Positions 52,023-60,305 of a stretch of 64,000 bases of DNA are shown here, piece after piece. The notes under the pieces were generated by a model. It did no database searches. It was given only the letters and a program-made list of their open reading frames with translations, and was not told where the DNA came from. The DNA comes from Bacteroidota bacterium (lineage in GTDB: Bacteria > Bacteroidota > Ignavibacteria > Palsa-1295). The translations under genes were made by a program, and so were the position numbers. Positions within the stretch are counted from its first letter, which is position 1. The number at the start of each line of letters is the position of its first letter. The DNA lies in contig JAJPIQ010000028.1 in NCBI GenBank assembly GCA_021324685.1, forward strand, positions 25,623 through 89,622, read 5' to 3'.

Positions 52023-54731
52023 CTATTTAACGATCATCCCCTGCGCCGGAACGTCGAGGATGCCTCCTGAATCGGATACGAATCGCAGTATTGCAAAATA
52101 CATCCCCGGAAGAACGTCGGAAAGATGGAGCGTTCCCAAAAGGGAATTATTCTCCAGATGCCCATCGAAACGGGCAGCAATAGTATGTCCCAGGATATCT
52201 ACGACTCGCACCGAGACCTGCGATCCAAAAAATGCCGCATACGCATTCGGTAGTATAATGCTGAGAGAAGTCATTCCATTCTCTATCGGATTTGGATAAA
52301 TATTCAGTTGACCTAACAGAGAAGGTGCGCCGGGTGCAGGGATCCCTGCCAATATCGTTCCGGGCGTGGGAGGCATATACGTCGTGGGCCGTAGCAGGAG
52401 GCAGTCGGGTTCGATCCAATAATTCGTCGCAGAGTCATCTCGTCCCAAACATCGAAAACGAATATGGTGGACACCTTCGGATACATAATGAATCCCAAGG
52501 TCCATGGGACCTGTCGGCAATGGGTTGGGCATCCATCCGCCGGTATTTCCATACCCATCGATCATTGCAATGCTATCGCCATCCAGGTAAGCCGTATATC
52601 GCCCAAGGTCCGGACCGTAACTCCCGTGATAAATAAAATCAAACGTATCGGCATGCGCCATGGAGAACTGAAATTCGAGTTCCGCGCCTGTAAGGATCGA
52701 ATCCGGTTTGAAGTAAACAAACATTTGCTTACTCCAGAATGCCTCCCAATAATAGCTAACGTCTTCTGCATAGCACTGGCCAGGAGTAACCACTGTCGGC
52801 GGCATCATATCCTCGAACTCATAATCGATCGTACGTGTAACCGTCACTGGAACTTCCGCCGTCGCATTCCCGGATCGTTCTCCTCGCGCGACGAGCAAAT
52901 ACGAACGGTCCGATACATAGGGAATCCTTACCATCGTCAGGAATTCGTTATTCGAATTTGCAACAGTGCTTTGGTCCATCGGAATGCTGTCCAAATAAAA
53001 ACTGACGCGTTCGTTCGATTGAAATCCAAAGCCTTTCAGCCACAGCGAATCGCCCGCGCGAACCGTGATCGGCAACGTGTCAACGATAGGACGAATCACC
53101 GGTGACGATTCGACATAATATTTTTCAGGCGAGGCCTCCCCATTTACAGAAAGTTCGAAGCTTCCCGGCGTCCATGTAGGTGGCACCGTTAACGAGACAT
53201 TAAAATTCCCCGCGTTGTCGGTTGTAACACTCAAATGCTCGGGCCCTAAATCGATGGGGAGTGTAACCTGGGAAGCATATCCACTCCCTGCGATTGTCCA
53301 CATTTCGCCGGGCACCAGAGTATCGCGATTTGTCCAAAATGGAGTCCAGTGCTTGTAATAATACCCGACCGTGCGAAAATGATCGTACACATCTTCGGCA
53401 TTCCCGGGTTGGAGATCGAAATCAAACGACTTTGTAAACTCGTAACAATCGAGATAATTGAACCGGTAGAATTGGTCTATAAAATCGGTGTAACCGCTGA
53501 AAGGGAACGTAAACATGCCATTTGCGAACCACCAGGCGGCATCGAAAAAATCTTCCGCTCCCGTATATTCAATGTAATATCGATTGTCAGAATCGATTTG
53601 AAACCTTGGATTTCCTTCCAAATAGACTGTAAAAGGATGACCAAGAACGCCCCAACTCATTCCAATATACCGCCCTCGACCTATCGTATGAACGATCGGG
53701 TGCCAAACGTGATATTTCGTCGGGTTCGATTCGTTGAAATCGGCGTGGAAATAGCCATACTCGTTGCGATCAATGGGCTCCCGATGATATTGGAGAAGCG
53801 TCTGAACTGCTAAGGGCGTTGAGCCCGTTCGTTCCAATACAATGCGTGCATGAACGGCGAATGGCATCGGCAGATATGAGATAAATCCAGAGTCCAGGTC
53901 AGCTCGCAATCCGAATGCCCTTATAGTGGCTACATTAACCGGACAAAGAAAGAAATCTTTTAGGGGGACATGAACGGAAGAAGAAGGGGCATCATCCCAA
54001 TACATCGTAAGCCAGGTACTATCGAGCGAAGCAACATCGTAGGCCTCGGACATAATATGGATGCACTCGATCATCCCCGGTCCGGAAACATCGCAAAGCG
54101 TAAGCGTCGAACCCGGTTTCAACGTATCGCTCTTTGAAATAACGTCGGCACTCGAATCGAGCCAACCTGGGAGCGACTTCCATTCTGTTTCGGCAAGCGT
54201 GTGAATGGCCGGGGCTGACCGAAGTTGTATCCATGGCAAGAGGGGTTCGGGAACCCAATGCCACTCGATCGCAAAATAGGCGTTCCCATTCGTCTGGGGC
54301 ATGGAAATACGAAAACCGCGATGATACGGAATTTGAACATCGCACGTGTTTGCACCATTGGCAAATGTATCTAGTGGAGAAGGGAAATAGGCTCGCAGTT
54401 TCTGAAAAAATTCACGATAATAATCTTTCACCAGTAGCGTATCGTTGATATAGAGGCAAAGAATACACGTGCTGTCCGCATCGCCAAGCGTCGTCCAAAT
54501 ATGCGTAATGATTCCGCTTCCAGTATCTTTCGCAACATTGGGTACATGATCGGAACTATCTAAATTCCAACGCGCATCGCCGTGGAACGTTACCGCTTTC
54601 GTCCGAGTGGTATCCGGTGCCGCAAGACGGGCAATGGAACGCGGATCGAGCATTCTCGAATAGGGATCGATGACCTGGCCGAAGCATGGACGTAGACTGA
54701 TCGTCAAAAAAAGGACAATGACCGTTTTCAC
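52023..54731 (-). CDS. DUF2961 (GH172-like) secreted protein with T9SS sorting domain
   Basis: A 902-residue exoprotein. The signal MKTVIVLFLTISLRPCFG is followed by Gln at +1. The DUF2961 region (about 40-460), now classed as glycoside hydrolase family 172, shows TGSGIITHIWTTLGDADST, GSGMIECIHIM-type strands and GHPFTVYLEGNPRFQIDSDN, then YIEYTGAEDFFDAAWWFANG. A beta-sandwich region and a carbohydrate-binding-like domain (about 640-800, DYEFEDMMPPTVVTPGQCYA) follow, then a T9SS domain (LNIYPNPIENGMTSLSIILP, VRVVDILGHTIAARF). The likely role is cleavage of furanose-containing glycans outside the cell; catalytic Glu residues not pinned. Convergent, five bases from the large barrel gene. Confidence 0.88.
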   Translation of the reverse strand: MKTVIVLFLTISLRPCFGQVIDPYSRMLDPRSIARLAAPDTTRTKAVTFHGDARWNLDSSDHVPNVAKDTGSGIITHIWTTLGDADSTCILCLYINDTLLVKDYYREFFQKLRAYFPSPLDTFANGANTCDVQIPYHRGFRISMPQTNGNAYFAIEWHWVPEPLLPWIQLRSAPAIHTLAETEWKSLPGWLDSSADVISKSDTLKPGSTLTLCDVSGPGMIECIHIMSEAYDVASLDSTWLTMYWDDAPSSSVHVPLKDFFLCPVNVATIRAFGLRADLDSGFISYLPMPFAVHARIVLERTGSTPLAVQTLLQYHREPIDRNEYGYFHADFNESNPTKYHVWHPIVHTIGRGRYIGMSWGVLGHPFTVYLEGNPRFQIDSDNRYYIEYTGAEDFFDAAWWFANGMFTFPFSGYTDFIDQFYRFNYLDCYEFTKSFDFDLQPGNAEDVYDHFRTVGYYYKHWTPFWTNRDTLVPGEMWTIAGSGYASQVTLPIDLGPEHLSVTTDNAGNFNVSLTVPPTWTPGSFELSVNGEASPEKYYVESSPVIRPIVDTLPITVRAGDSLWLKGFGFQSNERVSFYLDSIPMDQSTVANSNNEFLTMVRIPYVSDRSYLLVARGERSGNATAEVPVTVTRTIDYEFEDMMPPTVVTPGQCYAEDVSYYWEAFWSKQMFVYFKPDSILTGAELEFQFSMAHADTFDFIYHGSYGPDLGRYTAYLDGDSIAMIDGYGNTGGWMPNPLPTGPMDLGIHYVSEGVHHIRFRCLGRDDSATNYWIEPDCLLLRPTTYMPPTPGTILAGIPAPGAPSLLGQLNIYPNPIENGMTSLSIILPNAYAAFFGSQVSVRVVDILGHTIAARFDGHLENNSLLGTLHLSDVLPGMYFAILRFVSDSGGILDVPAQGMIVK

Positions 54732-54762
54732 ACTTCAAATTTAATCATTAGCACAATGTTTT

Positions 54763-54788
54763 GCAAGAAAAAACATCTTTTTTCTTGC
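54763..54788 (-). terminator. A/T-rich hairpin after the bio operon
   Basis: An 11-bp stem, GCAAGAAAAAA (54763-54773) with TTTTTTCTTGC (54778-54788), and a 4-nt loop, downstream of the bioA stop on the minus strand. The stem itself is A/T-rich and only a short tail follows, so termination is plausible rather than certain. Confidence 0.55.
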
Positions 54789-54802
54789 GCAAAAATTTTT
54801 AC

Positions 54803-56101
54803 CTATTCCAGCAACGCGTCAATCACTTCGTAGGCCCCCACAATATCTTCTTCCGTTGAAGCATACGGTGGCAAGAGATAGATGGTGTCCCCTAAAGGGC
54901 GTAGAAGGATGCCTCGTTCAAGTGCTTTTGCACCCCACTCAAGCGATTTTGTACTGAGGTAGCCTGTGTGGTCCCGCCGTTCCATCACCGCAACCGTGCC
55001 AATTTGACGGTATGTCAATCCATGCTTGCGTGCGATCGTGGATCCGAATGTTTCATGCGCTTTCACAATCGTTTCTATCCGTTCCCAAACCGGTTCCTCT
55101 TCAAACACCTCGAGCGAAGCAAGCGCGGCCGCCGCGCTGATCGGGTTCCCTGTGTAACTATGACCGTGAAAAAAAGTTCGGTGACGGTCTTCGCTTAAAA
55201 AACGCTCGAATAAGGCGCTCGAAGCGAGCGTCATCCCCATCGGCAGGAACCCGCCCGTAATCCCTTTCGAGAGGGTCATGAGATCCGGCTTGATCGCCAT
55301 GCGGTCGGAAGCGAACATCGTTCCAGTGCGGCCGAATCCCGTCAACACTTCATCCGCGATCGTGAGAATGCCGTGCGCCTTTGCGATGTTCATCGCCTGT
55401 TCCAGAATTTCCGGACGCCAAACGAGCATTCCTCCGGCGCCTAATAACAGGGGCTCATAGATAAATGCAGCAATCGATCCGGTGCTTGCTTCTCGCTCGA
55501 GGGTTGCAAGGAAAAGACGTTCGGCATCCGAGATTGTAGTACGATCTTCGCCGGGTTCCGGAAAAGGCAGGCGCACCACGGAAAACAGCATGTCTTCGAA
55601 CGGCGCCGTAAATGGACTTCGTGCGCTGGCGGCCATAGCTCCGAATGTATCTCCATGATACGCATGTTCGAGCGCCAGTATTTTGGTTCGCGGTGTTCCA
55701 TTCAGTTTCCAGAACTGAATGGACATTTTAAGCGCGACCTCGACGGCGGTCGAACCGTTATCGCTGAAAAAAACTTTGTCGAGTCCTCGAGGAGTGATTT
55801 CAACCAATTTTTTTGCTAAGACCGAAGCCGGCTCGTGCGTAAAACCGGCGAAGATGACTTGCTCGAGATGTGCAGCCTGTTGGGCAATGGCATGAGCAAT
55901 CCGCGGGTGCGCATGGCCGTGGAGCGTAACCCACCAGGAGCTTATTGCGTCAAAAATACGGCGACCGTCCTGCAAATACAGGTACGCTCCTTCTCCTCGC
56001 TCGACGCCGATCGATCGCGGAACGAGTTGCATCTGAGTATAGGGATGCCATATATACGCCTCATCCCACTTCAGCCATTCCTGGGAATTGATTGGTGTCA
56101 C
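54803..56101 (-). CDS. bioA: adenosylmethionine-8-amino-7-oxononanoate aminotransferase
   Basis: PLP enzyme converting KAPA to DAPA in biotin synthesis, 432 residues. The N-terminal IWHPYTQMQ block is diagnostic of BioA. HAYHGDTFGAMAASARSPFT binds PLP phosphate, D250 (TIADEVLTGFGRTGTMF) holds the pyridine nitrogen and K279 (MTLSKGITGGFLPMG) forms the Schiff base. The start is GTG 56101, overlapping the bioD stop in GTGA. Last gene of bioB-F-D-A. Confidence 0.96.
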   Translation of the reverse strand: MTPINSQEWLKWDEAYIWHPYTQMQLVPRSIGVERGEGAYLYLQDGRRIFDAISSWWVTLHGHAHPRIAHAIAQQAAHLEQVIFAGFTHEPASVLAKKLVEITPRGLDKVFFSDNGSTAVEVALKMSIQFWKLNGTPRTKILALEHAYHGDTFGAMAASARSPFTAPFEDMLFSVVRLPFPEPGEDRTTISDAERLFLATLEREASTGSIAAFIYEPLLLGAGGMLVWRPEILEQAMNIAKAHGILTIADEVLTGFGRTGTMFASDRMAIKPDLMTLSKGITGGFLPMGMTLASSALFERFLSEDRHRTFFHGHSYTGNPISAAAALASLEVFEEEPVWERIETIVKAHETFGSTIARKHGLTYRQIGTVAVMERRDHTGYLSTKSLEWGAKALERGILLRPLGDTIYLLPPYASTEEDIVGAYEVIDALLE

Positions 56102-56724
56102 AAAATAGCTCTGAATGTTTTAAACTTATTCTTGAATACTTCCCGAAGCGTTGGAGCATCGATGACGTCAAGATGCGGTATCGTCCCAAGGATCGGAACA
56201 CCTCCATATTCTTCGATGGCCTCCTCGTTCCCCGGATTTTCCTCGCCGATCACGACACAGCCGGCAATCGGTATTTTCCGCGCCCGCAACGCTTCCAGCG
56301 AAAGCAGCGTATGATTGATCGTTCCCAACGCAGACCGGCACGCCAGTACGAGCGGCAGTTCCCAGGAGCGGAACACATCGATGAACAGCAACCGGTCCGT
56401 TAATGGAACAAGCAAGCCGCCGGCCCCTTCGACAATCAGGGGACGGGCGTCCGGCAGTCGAAGATGTGACGCTTCAATCTTCATTCCATCAATTTTGGCT
56501 GCAGCATGCGGAGAGAGCGGTGCCGAAAAAATGTACGCTTCTTTGATCACTCTATCCCTCGTGCATTCCGATTGTCGGCAGACGGTTTCGCTGTCCGTCC
56601 CGTCTTCGGTTCCCGACTGAACGGGCTTCCAGTAGTGATACTCCGGAAGCGAAGCCATGAAAAGCGACGACAGGAGGGTCTTCCCAATACCGGTATCGGT
56701 CCCGGAAATGATAAAACTCGTCAT
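56098..56724 (-). CDS. bioD: dethiobiotin synthetase
   Basis: ATP-dependent carboxylase forming dethiobiotin from DAPA, 208 residues. The P-loop GTDTGIGKTLLSSLF is intact. KPVQSG follows near residue 33 and VEGAGGLLVPLTD near 100-112, both family hallmarks. GGAGG about ten bases before ATG 56724 lies inside the bioF end, and the start overlaps the bioF stop by 4 nt, so it is translationally coupled. Confidence 0.96.
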   Translation of the reverse strand: MTSFIISGTDTGIGKTLLSSLFMASLPEYHYWKPVQSGTEDGTDSETVCRQSECTRDRVIKEAYIFSAPLSPHAAAKIDGMKIEASHLRLPDARPLIVEGAGGLLVPLTDRLLFIDVFRSWELPLVLACRSALGTINHTLLSLEALRARKIPIAGCVVIGEENPGNEEAIEEYGGVPILGTIPHLDVIDAPTLREVFKNKFKTFRAIL

Positions 56725-57869
56725 CCCACGACCTCCTCTTCCACTTCTGAAATTGCACGGATCGCGCTCTTCAGTTCTTGCTCGGAATGACGAAGACTGA
56801 TATTCATACGCAGTCGTGACGTTCCTTCGGGAACAGAAGGCGGTCGTACGGCGGGAATTTCGAATCCTCGTTCCCTCAATAATTCAGATGCTCGCATCGC
56901 CTCTCCGGCCGGACCAATAATAATTGGAACGATCGGCGTGATGCCATGGGGCACCGACCAACGCTTGAGCGATCGCTTCAGGGACTCGCGGACGTCTCTC
57001 GACCGATCTTTGAGCGTTTCAACAAGCGAAGTTCCCTCGCTGCTCAAACGCTCGAGAACATTCACGATGAGTGCCGGAATAATCGGAGGGGACGCCGTCG
57101 TAAAAATAAATGGCCGCGCCTTATTGATCAAATATTGCACGACCGTCCGGTTTGCCGCCACAAATGCGCCCGCCGCACCTAATGCTTTCCCGCACGTATG
57201 CATCGAGATCACGCTCGCATCTCTCGATAGCGTTTCGGAAACAAGTCCTGCGCCTCGATTTCCCAGGACTCCGGTCGCATGAGCTTCGTCGACAATAAGC
57301 ATGGCATCGAATGCTTTCGCAATCTCATGGAATTCCGCAATCGGCGCGATGTCCCCATCCATCGAATAGACGCTTTCAAGAACGATAAAGCAGGCACCCT
57401 CCCGCGATCCTGTGTTTAATAGATCGCGGAGCGCCTCGGGGGAACTGTGCTTAAATCGTTCCGATGTGGCCGGACCCGCGCGGACGCCATCATAAATACT
57501 GGCATGGCAACGCTCGTCATAAAAAACACGATCGTGCCGGTTCGGCAACGTCGTCAGGAGCGCCATGTTCGCATCGTAACCCGAATTGAAAAAGAGCGCG
57601 GCCTCGGTCCCCATAAAAGCGGCAAACCGCTCTTCGGCCACCCGGTGCGGGGCATGATAACCGGGGAGGAGACGGGAACTCGATGCAGAATTCGGAAGCA
57701 CCTGCGCTCGCTCCAGGGTGCGGGCGCGAAGTTCCGCGTCCACCGCGAAGCCAAGATAATCGTTGGAACCAAAATCGATTCCCGGATAGACCTGCAGCGA
57801 CCGGAACTTGTCCAGCGCCTCTATCGTCCTTAGTTCCCTTTCGAGGCGCTCGTAAAAGCGGTCAGGCAC
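56721..57869 (-). CDS. bioF: 8-amino-7-oxononanoate synthase
   Basis: PLP-dependent decarboxylating condensation of pimeloyl thioester with Ala, 382 residues from GTG 57869, which gives the usual family length (start [20 protein letters not shown]) and overlaps the bioB stop by 8 nt. An ATG at 57938 would add 23 Arg-rich residues lying inside bioB. Hallmarks: [53 protein letters not shown] and Schiff-base Lys in [14 protein letters not shown] (residue 228 with this start). Confidence 0.94.
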   Translation of the reverse strand: MPDRFYERLERELRTIEALDKFRSLQVYPGIDFGSNDYLGFAVDAELRARTLERAQVLPNSASSSRLLPGYHAPHRVAEERFAAFMGTEAALFFNSGYDANMALLTTLPNRHDRVFYDERCHASIYDGVRAGPATSERFKHSSPEALRDLLNTGSREGACFIVLESVYSMDGDIAPIAEFHEIAKAFDAMLIVDEAHATGVLGNRGAGLVSETLSRDASVISMHTCGKALGAAGAFVAANRTVVQYLINKARPFIFTTASPPIIPALIVNVLERLSSEGTSLVETLKDRSRDVRESLKRSLKRWSVPHGITPIVPIIIGPAGEAMRASELLRERGFEIPAVRPPSVPEGTSRLRMNISLRHSEQELKSAIRAISEVEEEVVG

Positions 57870-58818
57870 GTTCGCTTTCGAACGACGTTTCCTGGCGAAG
57901 GCCAAGCCCGAGCTTCTCGAATAAGCGATAGTCGGCATCCGGTTCCGGATTGGCCGTCGTGAGAAGTTTATCGCCCAAAAAGATCGAATTCGCTCCCGCC
58001 AGGAAGGCCAGCGTCTGGGCTTCTTCCGAAAGACTCAGCCTCCCGGCGCTTAAGCGGATCTTTGCATCCGGCATGAGGATCCGCGCGCAGGCAATCATGC
58101 GCACAAACACGAACGCATCCACCGGTTCCTGCGCCTCGAGCGGGGTTCCCGGAACGGCTACGAGCGCATTGACGGGAACGCTTTCTGGTTGCGGATCGAG
58201 CGAGGCCAGCGTATAAAGAAGCTGGATCCGGTCTTCATCGCTCTCGCCCATTCCAATGATTCCGCCGCAGCAGACCGTAATACCCGCTTTCCGAACGTGA
58301 CCGATCGTATTCAGACGGTCGTCATAATCGCGGGTATGAATAATTTCGGAATAAAAACTGCGGGACGTGTCCAAATTATGATTGTAGGCATATAACCCAG
58401 CCTCTTTTAGCCGCTCCGCCTGCGACTCCGAGAGCATCCCGAGCGTCGCACACGCCTCGAGGCCCAGTTCCGTAACACCGCGGACCATTTCGAGGACCTC
58501 CTCGAAATCCCTTCCGTCCTTTACCTGACGCCACGCCGCGCCCATGCAAAACCGAGTGGCACCATTCCTTTTCGCATTTCGCGCGGCTTCCAGGACTTCC
58601 GGCGCCTTCATCAATTTTTCGGCTTTTACGTCCGTATGATACCGCGCCGCCTGCGGGCAATACGCGCAATCCTCCGGACAGCCACCCGTTTTTACGGAGA
58701 GCAGCGTGCAGCGCTGGATGTCGTCATAGTTATGCCTGACTTCATGGACGCGACTTGCCTGAGCGACAAGTTTTAAAAATGGCGTCCCATATAATTCGCG
58801 AACGTAATCGATGGTCAC
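57862..58818 (-). CDS. bioB: biotin synthase
   Basis: Radical-SAM enzyme inserting sulfur into dethiobiotin, 318 residues. The radical-SAM cluster Cys triad is C47, C51 and C54 in [24 protein letters not shown]-type block [20 protein letters not shown] and [20 protein letters not shown] close the barrel and ligate the auxiliary [2Fe-2S] region. The start is GTG 58818, preceded by a weak AGAGAG. First of the four-gene biotin operon, 37 bp after the lipoprotein gene upstream. No bioC, bioH or birA is in the window, so the pimeloyl route must be encoded elsewhere. Confidence 0.97.
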   Translation of the reverse strand: MTIDYVRELYGTPFLKLVAQASRVHEVRHNYDDIQRCTLLSVKTGGCPEDCAYCPQAARYHTDVKAEKLMKAPEVLEAARNAKRNGATRFCMGAAWRQVKDGRDFEEVLEMVRGVTELGLEACATLGMLSESQAERLKEAGLYAYNHNLDTSRSFYSEIIHTRDYDDRLNTIGHVRKAGITVCCGGIIGMGESDEDRIQLLYTLASLDPQPESVPVNALVAVPGTPLEAQEPVDAFVFVRMIACARILMPDAKIRLSAGRLSLSEEAQTLAFLAGANSIFLGDKLLTTANPEPDADYRLFEKLGLGLRQETSFESERA

Positions 58819-58855
58819 GTCTCTCTAACATTCGCGGACACAAAAAAACTCTGCC

Positions 58856-59821
58856 CTATTTGTGACTCAGATAAACCGTTTCGCTGTAATTTCGGCAATC
58901 GCCCATTTTAATGACCGTTGTCGAGGTATTATAACCATCTTTTGAGATCGTTACGATGTACGAATTGGGCTCCGGAAGATCGGAAACCGTCGAATAATAG
59001 CCGTCCGCATTCGTCAAGCCAGACGTAAAATTATCGCTGTGCCCGTCGATCCGAATGGTCACCGTAGCGCTGTCGAGATTCGTATCACGATGGACCGAAT
59101 CCCGCACATGGACCGTAATCGAAGCCGTGTCGCAGGCCGGAGGTGTCGAATTCCTGATCAGGCTCTTTGTAAAACCGGACGTCTCATTGCAACCCTGAAG
59201 GAAATCGAACGTCGAGCTCGAGAAGCCATCGTTCGTGATCGTGCAAAGATAATTTCCCGGGCAGAGACCGTCGAAGCGGACATTACCATTATCGCTCGTT
59301 TTGGTATAACTCACTCCGGTCGTCCGATTTGCCAGGACGACGGTCGCTCCCGTAATATTTTCGCCGTTGGTCGAGTCTTTTACCGCGATCTCGATCACAC
59401 CGTGGCAGCACGTATCGCCGCCTGTATTCGCCACGACCGGATCGAGGACATGATTGACCGTCCGCACCGCGTTGCAGCCCATGCTATCGATAGCAAACGT
59501 CGAGGTCTGGTAACCATCTTTCGAAACCGTAAAATGATACCGTCCCGGGCAAAGCCCGTCCCAAACGGTACCATTGACATTCATCGTTTTGCTCGAAACG
59601 AGTTGGTCATTCTCGTAGAGACTCGCACTTCCGCCGTCCAGCGCATGGCCGGTTGCCGAATCTGTAACGTTTAGTGTAATACGGCCATGGCAGCAGCCGG
59701 TGTCCGATGTCGATGTTGTATCTACCGGTCCTGTGGGCGAATCATGACGGCAGGAAGTGACCAGAGAAAGGAAGAACAGGCCCGCAATTGCTAAAAAGCT
59801 CGAAAATCGAACGAATTTCAT
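58856..59821 (-). CDS. lipoprotein with three Cys-rich carboxypeptidase-regulatory-like repeats
   Basis: A 321-residue lipoprotein of unknown function. ATG 59821 opens a lipoprotein signal (MKFVRFSSFLAIAGLFFLSL, then lipobox VTSC); the frame is open further upstream without merit. Three homologous modules of about 75-95 residues follow. Modules 1 and 2 begin CCHGRITLNVTD / CCHGVIEIAVKD, contain WDGLCPGRYHFTVSKDGY / FDGLCPGNYLCTITNDGF, and end in GC. Module 3 (CDTASITVHVRD) keeps the ends but has LPEPNSYIVTISKDGY for GLCPG. The fold is probably a transthyretin-like/PEGA beta-sandwich, with conserved Cys likely forming disulfides. It precedes the bio operon on the same strand. Confidence 0.82.
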   Translation of the reverse strand: MKFVRFSSFLAIAGLFFLSLVTSCRHDSPTGPVDTTSTSDTGCCHGRITLNVTDSATGHALDGGSASLYENDQLVSSKTMNVNGTVWDGLCPGRYHFTVSKDGYQTSTFAIDSMGCNAVRTVNHVLDPVVANTGGDTCCHGVIEIAVKDSTNGENITGATVVLANRTTGVSYTKTSDNGNVRFDGLCPGNYLCTITNDGFSSSTFDFLQGCNETSGFTKSLIRNSTPPACDTASITVHVRDSVHRDTNLDSATVTIRIDGHSDNFTSGLTNADGYYSTVSDLPEPNSYIVTISKDGYNTSTTVIKMGDCRNYSETVYLSHK

Positions 59822-60180
59822 GGGTTTGATCGCAGAATGAAGATGGCTTTGATCGTCGTATGGATAGAGAAACTGTCTCCGCCCGAATCGGGCAGCGCTG
59901 CAACACCATAATAACACCTATTTTTTGCAATAGTCACAAAACGGTGATTCAAAATATTGCATATTCGATACGCCTTTCGTACATCGGCGAGGTGGACCTT
60001 TCACCTCTCATGTCGAAAAACCTCCAAAATACAGGGAATTTAAGACCAGATTTTTTTGCGGGGATTTATTTTCATGAACTCGTGCATTATTTTCATTAAT
60101 TTATGCAACCAAGTTCCCGATTTTCCAAAATTTTCCTATAAATCTTATCGCCCAATTGTGACCCATTCGCTCTAACCTTA

Positions 60181-60240
60181 TTCACCCAGCTCTACCCGTA
60201 TTCACCTGGCTCTACCCGTATTCACCCAAATTCTACCGGC
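60181..60240. repeat. 20-nt tandem repeat, about three copies
   Basis: Units TTCACCCAGCTCTACCCGTA (60181-60200), TTCACCTGGCTCTACCCGTA (60201-60220) and a diverged third (60221-60240). Non-coding. Confidence 0.88.
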
Positions 60241-60263
60241 TTTACCGCAAATTTTAACTTGTC

Positions 60264-60283
60264 ATTCCCGCGAATGCGGGAAT
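60264..60283. repeat. palindrome ATTCCCGC-GAAT-GCGGGAAT
   Basis: Perfect 8-bp arms with a 4-nt loop, 23 bp past the stop of the Asp-box T9SS gene. Similar CATTCCCGCG...CGGGAATCC palindromes are dispersed in many bacterial genomes. It could act as the terminator of that gene, though the following minus strand has only a weak T tract. Confidence 0.65.
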
Positions 60284-60305
60284 CCAGCATTCGAGTCACT
60301 ACGAA

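Larger units (their letters stand above)
59822..60305. other. 484-bp intergenic region with 20-nt repeats and a palindrome
   Basis: Lies between two minus-strand genes. It is A/T-rich near the lipoprotein start (59925-60160) and contains a three-copy 20-nt tandem array (60181-60240) and the palindrome ATTCCCGC-GAAT-GCGGGAAT (60264-60283) next to the stop of the upstream gene. No coding frame is convincing. Confidence 0.5.

Noticed and set aside
57870..57938. Longer bioF start at ATG 57938
   Set aside because: It would place 23 Arg/Lys-rich, non-conserved residues inside bioB; GTG 57869 gives the family's length and a short overlap.
60181..60240. Considered as an insertion-sequence end or attachment site
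   Set aside because: No transposase or integrase gene is nearby and the units are simple direct repeats.
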